Source of the DNA: Streptomyces yatensis
GTDB lineage: Bacteria > Actinomycetota > Actinomycetes > Streptomycetales > Streptomycetaceae
Assembly: GCF_018069625.1 (NCBI RefSeq)
Contig: NZ_CP072941.1
Location: 4,464,001 to 4,528,000, forward strand
Direction: 5' to 3'
Length of the DNA stretch: 64,000 nucleotides
In this document: piece by piece, positions 15,861 through 24,891 of the stretch
How positions within the stretch are numbered: the stretch's first letter is position 1
Layout: each line of letters starts with the position of its first letter
The notes under the pieces: generated by a model
What the model saw: only the letters and a program-made list of their open reading frames with translations
The model's database searches: none
What the model was told of the DNA's origin: nothing
Program-made: the position numbers and the translations under genes

Positions 15861-18110
15861 ATGCTTGGATCGACCTACGGCACCCTGACCACCAACTCCC
15901 GTCATGCCCGCGCCGTCGCCTGCGGGCGGGCCCCCGGCCCCGCCGTGCACGTCTCCAGCAGGGAGACGGCGGGCGGGACCGCCGAAGGCGCGGACGACGT
16001 GGACGTCAGCGGGCGCCCGCTGCACTCCGCCGTCCCCGATCTGGACCGCTTCTTCCATCCCGAGTCGGTGGCCCTCATCGGCGCCTCCGACGCGGACGGC
16101 CGTCCCAACACCGGTATCACCCGCCAGCTCCTGGCCTGGGCCGAACGCGTCGGCGCCCGACTGCACCCCGTGCATCCCTCCCGTCCCGCCGTCTTCGGCA
16201 TTCCGTGCGTACCGTCCGTGGCCGCGCTGCCCGAATCCGTCGACCTCGCCGTCCTCCTCGTCCGTGACCCGCTCCCGGTCATCGAGGAACTCGACGGGAG
16301 CAAGGTGAAGTTCGCCGTCGCCTTCGCCTCGGGCTTCGCCGAGACCGGCCCCGAGGGCGCCGCCGCGCAGGTCCAGCTCGCCGCCGCGGCCCGCGGCGCC
16401 GGGCTGCGGCTGCTCGGCCCCAACACCAACCTCAACGCCTTCGAGAAGTTCCGCGACGACCTCGACGGGCCCGCCATCGCCCTCATCACCCAGTCAGGCC
16501 ACCAAGGCCGCCCGGTCTTCACCCTCCAGGAACTCGGCATCCGGCTCAGCCACTGGGCCCCGACCGGCAACGAGGCCGATCTGGAGACCGCCGACTTCAT
16601 CTCCTACTTCGCCACCCGGCCCGAGGTCGGCGCCATCGCCCTGTACGCGGAAGGGCTGAAGGACGGCCGCAGCTTCCTCCTCGCCGCCGACCGGGCCGCC
16701 CGCGCCAAGGTGCCCGTCGTCGCCGTGAAGGTCGGCCGCACCGAGACCGGCGCCCGCACGGCCGCCTCCCACACCGGCAAGCTGACCGGCTCGGACGCGG
16801 TGGTGGACGCGGCCATGCGGCAGTTCGGCGTGATCCGCGTGGACGGCCTGGACGAGCTGCAGGACACCGCGGCGCTGCTGGCCCGCGCCCGCCCGCCGCT
16901 CGCCGAGGGCGTCGTGGTGTATTCGATCTCCGGGGGCACCGGGGCCCACTTCTCCGACCTCGCCACCGCGGCGGGCCTCACCCTGCCCACCCTCTCCACC
17001 GAGAAGCAGACCGAGCTCCACCAGTGGATACCCGGCGATCTCAGCGTCGCCAACCCGGTCGACAACGGCGGTCACCCGGTCGGCGACTGGCGCGGCCGCA
17101 AGATCATCGACGCGATCCTGGCCGATCCCGCCGTGGGCGTGCTGATCTGCCCGATCACCGGCCCCTTTCCGCCCATGAGCGACAAGCTGGCGCAGGATCT
17201 GGTGGAGGCGGCGGAGCAGACGGACAAGCTGGTGTGCGTGGTGTGGGGCTCCCCGGTCGGCACCGAGGACGCCTACCGCACCACCCTGCTGGGCTCCTCG
17301 CGCGTGGCCACCTTCCGCACGTTCGCCAACTGCATCACCGCCGTGCGCGCCTATCTGGGGCACCACCGCTTCACCGCCTCCTACCGCTCCCCCTTCGACG
17401 AGGCCCCGCGCACCCCGTCCCCATCTCTGCGGAAGGTGCGCGATCTGCTGCGCCCAGGAGGCCGCCTGAGCGAGCACGCGGCGAAACAACTGCTGCGGGC
17501 GTACGGCATCCGGGTGCCGCGCGAGCAGCTGGTGACCAGCGCCGCCGCGGCCGTCCGCGCCGCCGGGCTCGTGGGCTATCCCGTCGTCATGAAGGCGTCC
17601 GCGCCGCAGCTCGCCCACAAGACCGAGCTGGGGCTGGTCCGGCTGGGGCTGACCTCGGCCAGCCAGGTCCGCGACACCTATCGGGAGCTCACCGACATCG
17701 CCCGCTGCGAAGGCGTCGAGCTGGACGGGGTGCTGGTCTGCCAGATGGTCCAGCGCGGGGTGGAGATGGTCGTCGGCATGAGCCACGACTCCCTCTTCGG
17801 CCCGACCGTGACCGTGGGTATAGGGGGTGTGCTCGTGGAGGTCTTCCGCGACGCCGCCGTACGCGTCCCCCCGTTCGGCGAGGACCAGGCGCGCGCGATG
17901 CTCGCCGAACTGCGCGGCCGCGCCCTCCTCGACGGTGTGCGCGGCGCTCCCCCGGCCGATGTGGACGCGCTCGTGGAGGTCGTGCTGCGGGTCCAGCGCA
18001 TGGCCCTGGAGCTCGGGGACCACCTCGCCGAACTCGACGTCAATCCGCTGATGGTGCTGGAACGCGGCCAAGGTGCCGTGGCACTGGACGCGCTGGCGAT
18101 CTGCCGCTGA
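15861..18110 (+). CDS. Acetate-CoA ligase (NDP-forming) family acyl-CoA synthetase
   Basis: A 749-residue fused alpha/beta acyl-CoA synthetase. A CoA-binding Rossmann domain (FFHPESVALIGASDADGRPN, about 60-155) is followed by succinyl-CoA-ligase-like domains with ASHTGKLTGSDAV, whose His is the likely phospho-carrier in this family. The C-terminus is an ATP-grasp domain (YPVVMKASAPQLAHKTELGLVRLGL to DVNPLMVLERG). Proteins of this kind activate short or branched acids to CoA esters. It is the first gene of an operon with a crotonase and a flavin reductase, and has palindromes upstream. The ATG at 15861 has AGGAG about 12 bases upstream; the frame also runs open to 15780. Confidence 0.9.
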   Translation: MLGSTYGTLTTNSRHARAVACGRAPGPAVHVSSRETAGGTAEGADDVDVSGRPLHSAVPDLDRFFHPESVALIGASDADGRPNTGITRQLLAWAERVGARLHPVHPSRPAVFGIPCVPSVAALPESVDLAVLLVRDPLPVIEELDGSKVKFAVAFASGFAETGPEGAAAQVQLAAAARGAGLRLLGPNTNLNAFEKFRDDLDGPAIALITQSGHQGRPVFTLQELGIRLSHWAPTGNEADLETADFISYFATRPEVGAIALYAEGLKDGRSFLLAADRAARAKVPVVAVKVGRTETGARTAASHTGKLTGSDAVVDAAMRQFGVIRVDGLDELQDTAALLARARPPLAEGVVVYSISGGTGAHFSDLATAAGLTLPTLSTEKQTELHQWIPGDLSVANPVDNGGHPVGDWRGRKIIDAILADPAVGVLICPITGPFPPMSDKLAQDLVEAAEQTDKLVCVVWGSPVGTEDAYRTTLLGSSRVATFRTFANCITAVRAYLGHHRFTASYRSPFDEAPRTPSPSLRKVRDLLRPGGRLSEHAAKQLLRAYGIRVPREQLVTSAAAAVRAAGLVGYPVVMKASAPQLAHKTELGLVRLGLTSASQVRDTYRELTDIARCEGVELDGVLVCQMVQRGVEMVVGMSHDSLFGPTVTVGIGGVLVEVFRDAAVRVPPFGEDQARAMLAELRGRALLDGVRGAPPADVDALVEVVLRVQRMALELGDHLAELDVNPLMVLERGQGAVALDALAICR

Positions 18111-18126
18111 CCGATGGAGCGTTCCC

Positions 18127-18942
18127 ATGACCTCTCCCTCCCCCGAAGAAGCGCTTGACTCCGTTCTACGGCACACCACTGACAACGGCGTCTCGTGGAT
18201 CACGCTCAACCGCCCGGCCGCGATGAACGCCATCACCCCCGACCAGCGAGAACACCTGATTTCGCTGCTGGACCACGCCTCCGCTGACCCGGCCGTCCGG
18301 GCCGTCGTGCTGACCGCCACCGGCAAGGGCTTCTGCGCGGGGGCGGATCTGCGCGGCGCACCGGCCGCGGCGGAACGCGTCGCGGGCGATGTCGCCCGGC
18401 TGATCCGCGGCGGAGCGCAGCGGCTCATCGCCGCCGTCCTCGACTGCGAGAAGCCGGTGATCGCAGCCGTCAACGGCACGGCGGCCGGGCTGGGGGCCCA
18501 TCTCGCCCTCGCCTGCGATCTGGTGCTGGCCGCCGAATCGGCCGTCTTCATCGAGGTGTTCGTCCGTCGCGGTCTGGTCCCCGACGGGGGCGGTGCGTAT
18601 CTCCTGCCCCGGCTGATCGGCCCGCAGCGCGCCAAGGAGCTGATGTTCTTCGGCGACGCGCTGCCCGCCGCCGAGGCCGAGCGGCTGGGCCTGGTCAACC
18701 GGGTCGTCCCGGACGACGACCTGGCCAAGACCGCCCGTGCCTGGGCCGAGCGTCTCGCGGTCGGCCCGACCCGCGCCCTCGCCCTCACCAAGGCGCTGGT
18801 GAACGCGTCCCTGGAGTCGGGGCGCCCGGCCGCGTTCGCCGCCGAGGCGGCTGCGCAGGAGACCAACATGACCACGGCCGACGCTCAGGAGGGCCTGCGC
18901 GCGTTCATCGAGCGCCGGCCCCCCGTCTACCGAGGCCGCTGA
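18127..18942 (+). CDS. Enoyl-CoA hydratase/isomerase family protein (PaaG-like)
   Basis: A 271-residue crotonase. It shows WITLNRPAAMNAITP, the oxyanion segment GFCAGADLRG, AAGLGAHLALACDLVLA (a His where hydratases have the first Glu) and FIEVFVRRGLVPDGGGAYLLPRLIG. The GLVPDGG pattern is that of PaaG/PaaF-type isomerase-hydratases, which use an aspartate. It lies 16 bp after the synthetase and is probably cotranscribed. A likely role is shifting or hydrating a double bond during side-chain breakdown. Confidence 0.9.
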   Translation: MTSPSPEEALDSVLRHTTDNGVSWITLNRPAAMNAITPDQREHLISLLDHASADPAVRAVVLTATGKGFCAGADLRGAPAAAERVAGDVARLIRGGAQRLIAAVLDCEKPVIAAVNGTAAGLGAHLALACDLVLAAESAVFIEVFVRRGLVPDGGGAYLLPRLIGPQRAKELMFFGDALPAAEAERLGLVNRVVPDDDLAKTARAWAERLAVGPTRALALTKALVNASLESGRPAAFAAEAAAQETNMTTADAQEGLRAFIERRPPVYRGR

Positions 18943-19026
18943 GGGGCCCACGCCGTCGCACAAGCCAAGAAGACCGTCGCAAAAGCCAGGAAAGCCATCG
19001 GGCAAGTCAAGAAAGGGGGACGGGCC

Positions 19027-19662
19027 ATGATGGGACACGCCGGTATGGCCGCCACCGCCGTCCGCTACCTCCGGGCGGTCGGCTCGCCGACCGCCGCCGT
19101 ACGACCGGTCGACCCGCTGCCCCCGCCGGAGCTGCGCTGTGTGCGCGACGATGAGCGGCCCCCGGTCGACCCCGCCGAATTCCGCCGCGTACTGGGCCAT
19201 TTCGCGAGCGGGGTGACCGTGATCGCCACCGTCGACGGAACCGGCCCGACCGGCTTCGCCTGTCAGTCCTTCGCCTCGCTGTCCCTGGACCCGCCGCTGG
19301 TCGCCTTCATGGTCGCCCGCACCTCCACGACCTGGCCGCGCATCGCCCGCGCGGGCGTCTTCTGCGTCAATGTCCTGGGCGCCCACCAGGGCGAGCTGTG
19401 CCGCGCCTTCGCGGTCAGCGGCTCCCGGCGCCCCGACAAATTCGCGGGCGTCCGCTACGAACCGTCCCCGGTCACCGGCTCACCGCGGCTCGCGGACGTC
19501 CCGGCGTGGATCGACTGCGCGGTCCACGCCGTGCACACGGGCGGCGACCATCTGGTCGTGGTGGGCCGCGTCCGGGCCCTGGGAACGGAGGAGTCCGCGG
19601 CGCGATCGGGGCCGCTGCTCTTCCACCGCGGCTCCTTCGGCGAGTTCACGGCGCTTCCGTGA
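19027..19662 (+). CDS. Flavin reductase family protein (FMN split barrel, HsaB-like)
   Basis: A 211-residue protein with the flavin-reductase-like core (FRRVLGHFASGVTVIATVDG, GFACQSFASLSLDPPLVAF, FCVNVLGAHQGELCRAFA, DHLVVVGRV, PLLFHRGSFGEF). Such proteins supply reduced flavin to two-component monooxygenases; HsaB does so in steroid ring degradation. There is a ~30-residue extension at the N-terminus before the core. No oxygenase component lies next to it in this window, so the partner may be elsewhere. Confidence 0.88.
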   Translation: MMGHAGMAATAVRYLRAVGSPTAAVRPVDPLPPPELRCVRDDERPPVDPAEFRRVLGHFASGVTVIATVDGTGPTGFACQSFASLSLDPPLVAFMVARTSTTWPRIARAGVFCVNVLGAHQGELCRAFAVSGSRRPDKFAGVRYEPSPVTGSPRLADVPAWIDCAVHAVHTGGDHLVVVGRVRALGTEESAARSGPLLFHRGSFGEFTALP

Positions 19663-19752
19663 GCCCGCGCGGCCTCCCGTAAGGCGCCGTGCGGCCTTCC
19701 GTAGGACCGCACGGCCCCCGTAGGGCCGCGCGGCCGCCCTGAGGCCGCGCGC
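19663..19752. repeat. Short GC-rich repeats between convergent stops
   Basis: Variants of CCGTAGGGCCGCGCGGCC recur about four times between the flavin reductase and MFS stop codons. This resembles the other post-stop repeat tracts in the window. Confidence 0.6.
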
Positions 19753-21141
19753 CTAGACCGTCGCCGCCGCGGCCTGCGCGTTCGAGCCGCGCCGGATCAC
19801 CAGTGACATCAGCGCGGCGATCGCGCACAGCGCCCCCGCGCCGTACCAGACCAGGTCGTACGAGCCGAAGGCGTCCCGCGCCATGCCGCCCACGAAGGCC
19901 ACGACCCCGGCTCCCACCTGGTGGGAGGCGAGCACCCAGCCGAAGACGATCGCGCTGTCCTCCCCGTACTGCTCACGGCACAGCGCCATGGTCGGCGGCA
20001 CGGTGGCGACCCAGTCGAGACCGTAGAAGACGATGAAGAAGATCATCGGCGGATGCACCGCGTCGTCCAGCAGGATCGGCAGGAACATCAGGGAGAGCCC
20101 GCGCAGCGCGTAGTACATGGCCAGCAGCCGTCGCGCGTCGAAGCGGTCGGTGAACCAGCCGGAGGCCACCGTCCCGACGATGTCGAAGACGCCGATGACG
20201 GCGAGCAGGCTCGCGGCGGCCGTCACGGGCATGCCGTGGTCGTGCGCGGCGGGCACGAAATGGGTCTTGACGAGGCCGTTCGTCGAGGCACCGCAGATCG
20301 CGAAGGTGCCCGCGAGCAGCCAGAAGGTGCCGGTGCGCGAGGCCGAGGTGAGGGCCTTGACCGCCCGCCGGGCCGCGCCGCGCCGGGCCGCGGGCCGCGG
20401 GGTGGGCGGCCCGTCGGCGCCGTACGGGGCGAGGCCCACGTCCGAGGGGTAGTCGCGCAGCAGCAGCCAGACGAGGGGAACGATCGCCAGCGCGGCGATC
20501 GCGACCGTCAGCGCGGCGGGCCGCCAGTCGTGCCGTTCGACGATCCAGGAGAGCAGCGGCAGAAAGATCAGCTGTCCGGAGGCCCCGCCCGCCGTGAGGA
20601 TGCCGGTGACCAGACCGCGCTGGGCGACGAACCACCGGTTGGTCACGGTCGCGGCGAAGGCCAGCGCCATGGAGCCGCTGCCGAGGCCGACCAGCACACC
20701 CCAGCAGAGGATGAGCTGCCAGGGCTCGGTCATGAAGACCGTAAGGCCGCCACCGGTCGCGATGACGGCGAGCGCGGCCGCGATGACCTTACGGATGCCG
20801 AAGCGATCCATCAGGGCGGCGGCGAAGGGTGCAGTGAGCCCGTAGAGGGCGAGGTTGACGGAGACCGCGAACCCGATCGTGCCGCGCGACCAGCCGAACT
20901 CGTCGTGGAGCGGATCGATGAGCAGACCGGGCAGGGAGGCGAATCCGGCGGCGCCGATGATCGTCACGAAGGCGATGGCGGCGACCGACCAGGCGCGGTG
21001 GGGAAGGCGCGGGAGGGCCCGTCGCGGAGGCCGGTCGGGCTGCTTGTCCTGTTCGGGAGCTCCGGAAAGTTCGGTTGTCTGCGTCACCGGACCAGCATTG
21101 AGCAGCGGTTCCTCGACGACGAGTGGCCCATGGGACAGCAT
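19753..21141 (-). CDS. MFS transporter (monocarboxylate/oxalate-formate antiporter type)
   Basis: A 462-residue major-facilitator protein with about 12 membrane helices and a central cytoplasmic loop (DYPSDVGLAPYGADGPP). The N-terminal half carries GFAVSVNLALYGLTAPFAAALMDRFGIRKV. This subgroup commonly moves small carboxylates. The translation start is uncertain: the first ATG (21141) lacks a ribosome-binding site, and a GTG at VTQTTELSG is possible. It is divergent from the GlxA-type regulator, which may control it. It could import the acid substrate of the region. Confidence 0.86.
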   Translation of the reverse strand: MLSHGPLVVEEPLLNAGPVTQTTELSGAPEQDKQPDRPPRRALPRLPHRAWSVAAIAFVTIIGAAGFASLPGLLIDPLHDEFGWSRGTIGFAVSVNLALYGLTAPFAAALMDRFGIRKVIAAALAVIATGGGLTVFMTEPWQLILCWGVLVGLGSGSMALAFAATVTNRWFVAQRGLVTGILTAGGASGQLIFLPLLSWIVERHDWRPAALTVAIAALAIVPLVWLLLRDYPSDVGLAPYGADGPPTPRPAARRGAARRAVKALTSASRTGTFWLLAGTFAICGASTNGLVKTHFVPAAHDHGMPVTAAASLLAVIGVFDIVGTVASGWFTDRFDARRLLAMYYALRGLSLMFLPILLDDAVHPPMIFFIVFYGLDWVATVPPTMALCREQYGEDSAIVFGWVLASHQVGAGVVAFVGGMARDAFGSYDLVWYGAGALCAIAALMSLVIRRGSNAQAAAATV

Positions 21142-21200
21142 TCGCTAGGATCGGGCCACGCCCCTCGATGGGGCCATGTCCGAACGACGGGAGGCCGGAA

Positions 21201-22223
21201 GTGCCCCAATCCCCGCCCGGTGACGCCAACGGGCGCCATCGCGTCGTCGTCCTCGCCCTCCCCGGTGTGATCCCCTTCGAGCTGGGCATTCCGTACCGGA
21301 TCTTCGGTAAGGCCCGCTCCGCCGACGGCCGGCGGCTGTACGAGGTGGTCACCTGCACCGTCGAGCCCGGTCTGGTGCCCACGGACGCCGACTTCCCGAT
21401 CGCCGTGGACCTCGGCCCGGAGGCCCTCGCCGAGGCCGACACCATCGTGGTGCCCGCCTCGTACGCACTCGGCCCGGTCCGCGAGGAGGGCCGGATGACC
21501 GAGCCGCTCGGCGCCGCGCTCGCCCGTGCCCGGCCGGACACACGCTGGGTGTCCATCTGCACCGGTTCGTTCGTGCTCGCCGCCGCGGGTCTTCTCGACG
21601 GCCGCCCGGCCACCACCCATTGGGCCAGCGTCGGTCAGTTCCAGCGGCTCTTCCCGACGATCAAAGTCGATCCGAATGTGCTGTTCGTGGACGACGGCGA
21701 TGTGCTCACCTCGGCCGGTGTCGCCTCGGGGATCGACCTGTGTCTGCATCTGGTGCGGCGCGACCACGGCACGGCCGTCGCCAACGACGTCGCCCGGCAC
21801 AGCCTGGTGCCGCCCCATCGCGACGGCGGCCAGGCCCAGTACATCCCGCGTCCGCTGCCCGAGCCCCAGCAGGCCACCACGACGACGGCGCGCGCCTGGG
21901 CGCTCGGCCGGCTGGACCGGCCCATCTCGCTGAGGGAGCTGGCCGCCCAGGAGTCGATGAGCGTGCGGACGTTCACCCGGCGCTTCCGCGAGGAGGTCGG
22001 CGTCAGCCCGGGCCAGTGGCTGACCCGGCAGCGGGTGGAGCGGTCCCGTCATCTCCTGGAGGACACCGATCTGTCGGTGGACCAGGTGGCGCGCGAGGCG
22101 GGTTTCGGCTCCCCCGCGTCCCTGCGCCAGCACTTCCAGGCGGCCGTGGGCGTCAGCCCGACCGCCTACCGCCGCACCTTCCGCGCGGGCTCCTCGGCCG
22201 ACGACCGCGAAGCCGTACGGTAA
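21201..22223 (+). CDS. GlxA-family transcriptional regulator (DJ-1/PfpI + AraC)
   Basis: A 340-residue regulator with an N-terminal DJ-1/PfpI-like domain (about 14-180, ...SICTGSFVLAAAGLLDGRPATTHW) and a C-terminal AraC-type double helix-turn-helix (about 245-325, ...RTFTRRFREEVGVSPGQWLTRQRVERSRHLLEDT). GTG at 21201 is the start because GGGAGG lies seven bases upstream. It is divergent from the MFS gene with a very short gap, so mutual regulation is likely. Confidence 0.92.
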   Translation: MPQSPPGDANGRHRVVVLALPGVIPFELGIPYRIFGKARSADGRRLYEVVTCTVEPGLVPTDADFPIAVDLGPEALAEADTIVVPASYALGPVREEGRMTEPLGAALARARPDTRWVSICTGSFVLAAAGLLDGRPATTHWASVGQFQRLFPTIKVDPNVLFVDDGDVLTSAGVASGIDLCLHLVRRDHGTAVANDVARHSLVPPHRDGGQAQYIPRPLPEPQQATTTTARAWALGRLDRPISLRELAAQESMSVRTFTRRFREEVGVSPGQWLTRQRVERSRHLLEDTDLSVDQVAREAGFGSPASLRQHFQAAVGVSPTAYRRTFRAGSSADDREAVR

Positions 22224-22273
22224 CGGTCAGGCGCCGAAGGCGGGCCGGACCCGGACCGGACGCGGGCCATGAC

Positions 22274-22330
22274 CCGCCGGATACGGGCCGGATGCGGGCC
22301 ATCACCCCGCCGGATACGGGCCGGATGCGG
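22274..22330. repeat. 33-bp tandem repeat
   Basis: Two exact copies of a 24-base core beginning CCGCCGGATACGGGCC at 22274 and 22307, with a related partial copy upstream, between the convergent GlxA and alcohol dehydrogenase genes. Confidence 0.8.
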
Positions 22331-22353
22331 ACCGTAAGGCAGATCGGCGCCCG

Positions 22354-23403
22354 TCAGAAGGTGAGCACGGCGCGCGCCACCCGGCCGTGGTGGGCGTCGT
22401 CGGCGGCCTTGGCGAAGTCCTCCAACGGGTATGTCCTGCTGACCAGTTCGTCCAGCAGCAGGAGCCCCTGCCGGTAGAGGTCGGCGTACAGGGCGATATC
22501 GGCTTGCGGCCGTGAGGTGCCGTAGCGGCAGCCCAGGATGGATTTGTCCAGATACATGGAGGAGACGCGGAAGGCCGCCTCGGCGTCGGCGGGCGGCACG
22601 CCGAGCAGCACCGCCTGGCCGTGCCGGTCGAGCAGATCGACGGCCTGCCGGATGAGCCGGGTCGAGCCGACGCATTCGAAGGCGTGGTCCGCGCCGGTCG
22701 GCAGGATCTCCCGTACGGCGTCGGCCGAGGGGACGAAGTGGGTCGCGCCGAAGCGCCGGGCCAGCGGCTCCTTGGCGGGGTTGGAGTCGACGGCGACGAC
22801 GGGGAACGCCCCGGCGATCCGGGCCCCTTGCAGCACATTGAGCCCGATGCCGCCGCTGCCGATGACGACGACCGACTCACCGCGGTCCACCTTGGCGCGG
22901 TTGAGCACGGCCCCGACGCCGGTCAGGACGGCACAGCCGATGAGCGCGGCGGAGACGAGCGGGATCTCCTCGGGGATCCGCACCACCTGGACGGCGGTGA
23001 CGAGCGTGCGCTCGGCGAAGGCGGAGTTCGAGGCGAAGTTGTACAGCCGCTCGTCGCCGCGGCGGAAGGGCCGGGTCGGCCGGCCGATCGCCGCGCGGCA
23101 CATGGTGGGGCGGCCCCGGGCGCAGTCGGCGCAGGTCCCGCAGTTGGCGAGGGTGGACAGCGCCACATGATCGCCGGGCGCGACATGGGTGACGCCCGCC
23201 CCGATCTCCTCGACCACGCCCGCGCCCTCGTGGCCGAGGACGACGGGGAGGGGGAAGGGGATGGTGCCGTCGATGACCGACAGATCGCTGTGGCACAGCC
23301 CCGCGGCGGCGATGCGCACCAGCACCTCGCCGGGGCCGGGGTCGCGCACCTCCAGGTCCTCGACCACGCGCGGCGCCGTGCCGTCGAAGATGACGCCTCT
23401 CAT
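22354..23403 (-). CDS. Zinc-dependent alcohol dehydrogenase (MDR family)
   Basis: A ~350-residue medium-chain dehydrogenase. The catalytic zinc site is seen in GLCHSDLS and GHEGAGVVEE. The structural zinc lobe CGTCADCARGRPTMC holds four cysteines, and the NAD motif is VIGSGGIGLNVLQGARIAGA. Last gene of the SDR-ACAD-ALDH-ADH operon. Together with the adjacent aldehyde dehydrogenase it could oxidise an alcohol or aldehyde released from the substrate. The start at 23403 has GGAAGGG nine bases upstream; ATG 23409 and GTG 23412 are in frame. Confidence 0.9.
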   Translation of the reverse strand: MRGVIFDGTAPRVVEDLEVRDPGPGEVLVRIAAAGLCHSDLSVIDGTIPFPLPVVLGHEGAGVVEEIGAGVTHVAPGDHVALSTLANCGTCADCARGRPTMCRAAIGRPTRPFRRGDERLYNFASNSAFAERTLVTAVQVVRIPEEIPLVSAALIGCAVLTGVGAVLNRAKVDRGESVVVIGSGGIGLNVLQGARIAGAFPVVAVDSNPAKEPLARRFGATHFVPSADAVREILPTGADHAFECVGSTRLIRQAVDLLDRHGQAVLLGVPPADAEAAFRVSSMYLDKSILGCRYGTSRPQADIALYADLYRQGLLLLDELVSRTYPLEDFAKAADDAHHGRVARAVLTF

Positions 23404-23424
23404 CCTCATCACCCTTCCGGTGCC

Positions 23425-24891
23425 TCAGGAGACCCAGACCAGCGACTGGAGTTCGCTGTACGCGTGCAGGCCGAACGAGCCGCCGTCGCGGCCGACTCCG
23501 CTTTCCTTGAACCCGCCGAACGGCGTCTCGGGGTGGCGCTGGGCGGTGTTGATGCCGACGTTTCCGCTGCGCAGACGGGCGGCGAGGGTCCAGGCGCGGC
23601 CCGCGTCGGCGCTGAAGACGTAGTCGTAGAGGCCGTAGGGGGTGGCGTCGGCGATCCGCACCGCCTCGTCCTCGTCGTCGAAGGGCAGGGCCACGACGAC
23701 CGGTCCGAACAGCTCCTCCCGCGCGACGGTCATCGCGGGGTCGGCGTCGGCGATGAGGGTGGGGGCGACGTAGAAGCCGGGCTTGCGGGCGGGGCGTTCG
23801 CCGCCCACGACGATCCGGGCGCCCTGGTCACGGGCGCCGGAGACATACGCCTCGACGCGATCGCGCTGTGCGGCGGAGATCAACGGGCCGACGATCGTGG
23901 AGTTATCCACAGGGTCCCCGATCTTCAGTGACTCTGCGTAGTGTGTGAGTGCGGCGATGACCTTCTCGTACAGCGATCGATGGACGAGCACACGGGTCGG
24001 CGCCGTGCAGATCTGTCCGCTGTGAAAGGAGAAGGTCGAACCGACCGCCCCGACCGCCGACGCGATCGCTCGCTCGTCGGCGTCCCCCAGGACGATGGCC
24101 GCGCCCTTGCCCCCCAGTTCCATCAGGGTGCGCTTCATCGACCTCCCCGCGGATTCGGCGATCTTCTTACCCACGGCGGTGGATCCGGTGAAGCTGACCA
24201 TGTCGACACCGGGGTGCGCGACCAGCGCCTCGCCGGCGGCCGCGCGCGAGCCGGTGACGACATTGAAGGCACCGTCCGGGAGCCCGGCCTCCTTGAGCAG
24301 GGGGCCGAGTTCCAGACAGCACAGCGGGTCCTGCGGTGCGGGTTTGGCCACGACGGTATTGCCCATGGCCAGGGCCGGGGCGACCTTGCCCGCGAGATTC
24401 GTGAGAGGGAAGTTGTAGGAGGTGATGCAGGCGACGACACCGAGAGGACGGCGGACCGCTGCCGCTCCGATCAGCCCGCCGGGCGCCAGCGGGGTGGCGG
24501 CCATGGGCAGCGGGGCGAGCGGCACGGTGTCCGGTTCGAGGGCGCCGCGCGCATAGCGGCGGAAGCGGTCGATCGCCGGGGGCACCTGGAGGGCGGAGGT
24601 GACGCGCAGCGTCGCCCCGGTCTCCGCCTGGACGAGGGGCACCAGGTCCGGGGTGTGCTCGGCGAGCAGATCGGCGGCCCTGTCGAGTACGGCGGCGCGC
24701 TCCCGGGGGGCGGTGCGCGACCAGCCGTCGTACGCGGCGCGGGCGGCCCGGACGGCGGCGTCCACGTCGGCCGGGTCGGCCTCGGGGGCATGGCCGACGG
24801 TCTCCTCGGTGGCGGGGTTGATGACGGGGTAGTGCCCGTTCCCGGGATCCCGCCACGAGCCGCCGATCCAGTGCGCATAGGTCTTCGTCAT
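23425..24891 (-). CDS. Aldehyde dehydrogenase
   Basis: A 488-residue NAD(P)-dependent aldehyde dehydrogenase. Motifs in order: SYNFPLTNLAGKVAPALAMG, the VSFTGSTAVGKKI cofactor loop, the catalytic Glu in LMELGGKGAAIVL, the catalytic Cys in FHSGQICTAPTR, and PFGGFKESGVGRDGG. The ATG overlaps the preceding acyl-CoA dehydrogenase stop (ATGA). It would oxidise the aldehyde made by aldolytic cleavage or by the neighbouring alcohol dehydrogenase. Confidence 0.93.
   Translation of the reverse strand: MTKTYAHWIGGSWRDPGNGHYPVINPATEETVGHAPEADPADVDAAVRAARAAYDGWSRTAPRERAAVLDRAADLLAEHTPDLVPLVQAETGATLRVTSALQVPPAIDRFRRYARGALEPDTVPLAPLPMAATPLAPGGLIGAAAVRRPLGVVACITSYNFPLTNLAGKVAPALAMGNTVVAKPAPQDPLCCLELGPLLKEAGLPDGAFNVVTGSRAAAGEALVAHPGVDMVSFTGSTAVGKKIAESAGRSMKRTLMELGGKGAAIVLGDADERAIASAVGAVGSTFSFHSGQICTAPTRVLVHRSLYEKVIAALTHYAESLKIGDPVDNSTIVGPLISAAQRDRVEAYVSGARDQGARIVVGGERPARKPGFYVAPTLIADADPAMTVAREELFGPVVVALPFDDEDEAVRIADATPYGLYDYVFSADAGRAWTLAARLRSGNVGINTAQRHPETPFGGFKESGVGRDGGSFGLHAYSELQSLVWVS

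Noticed and set aside
16494..18875. Long open frame of ~790 codons on the minus strand
   Set aside because: It lies antisense to the synthetase and crotonase genes, which have clear family motifs; it results from high third-position GC.
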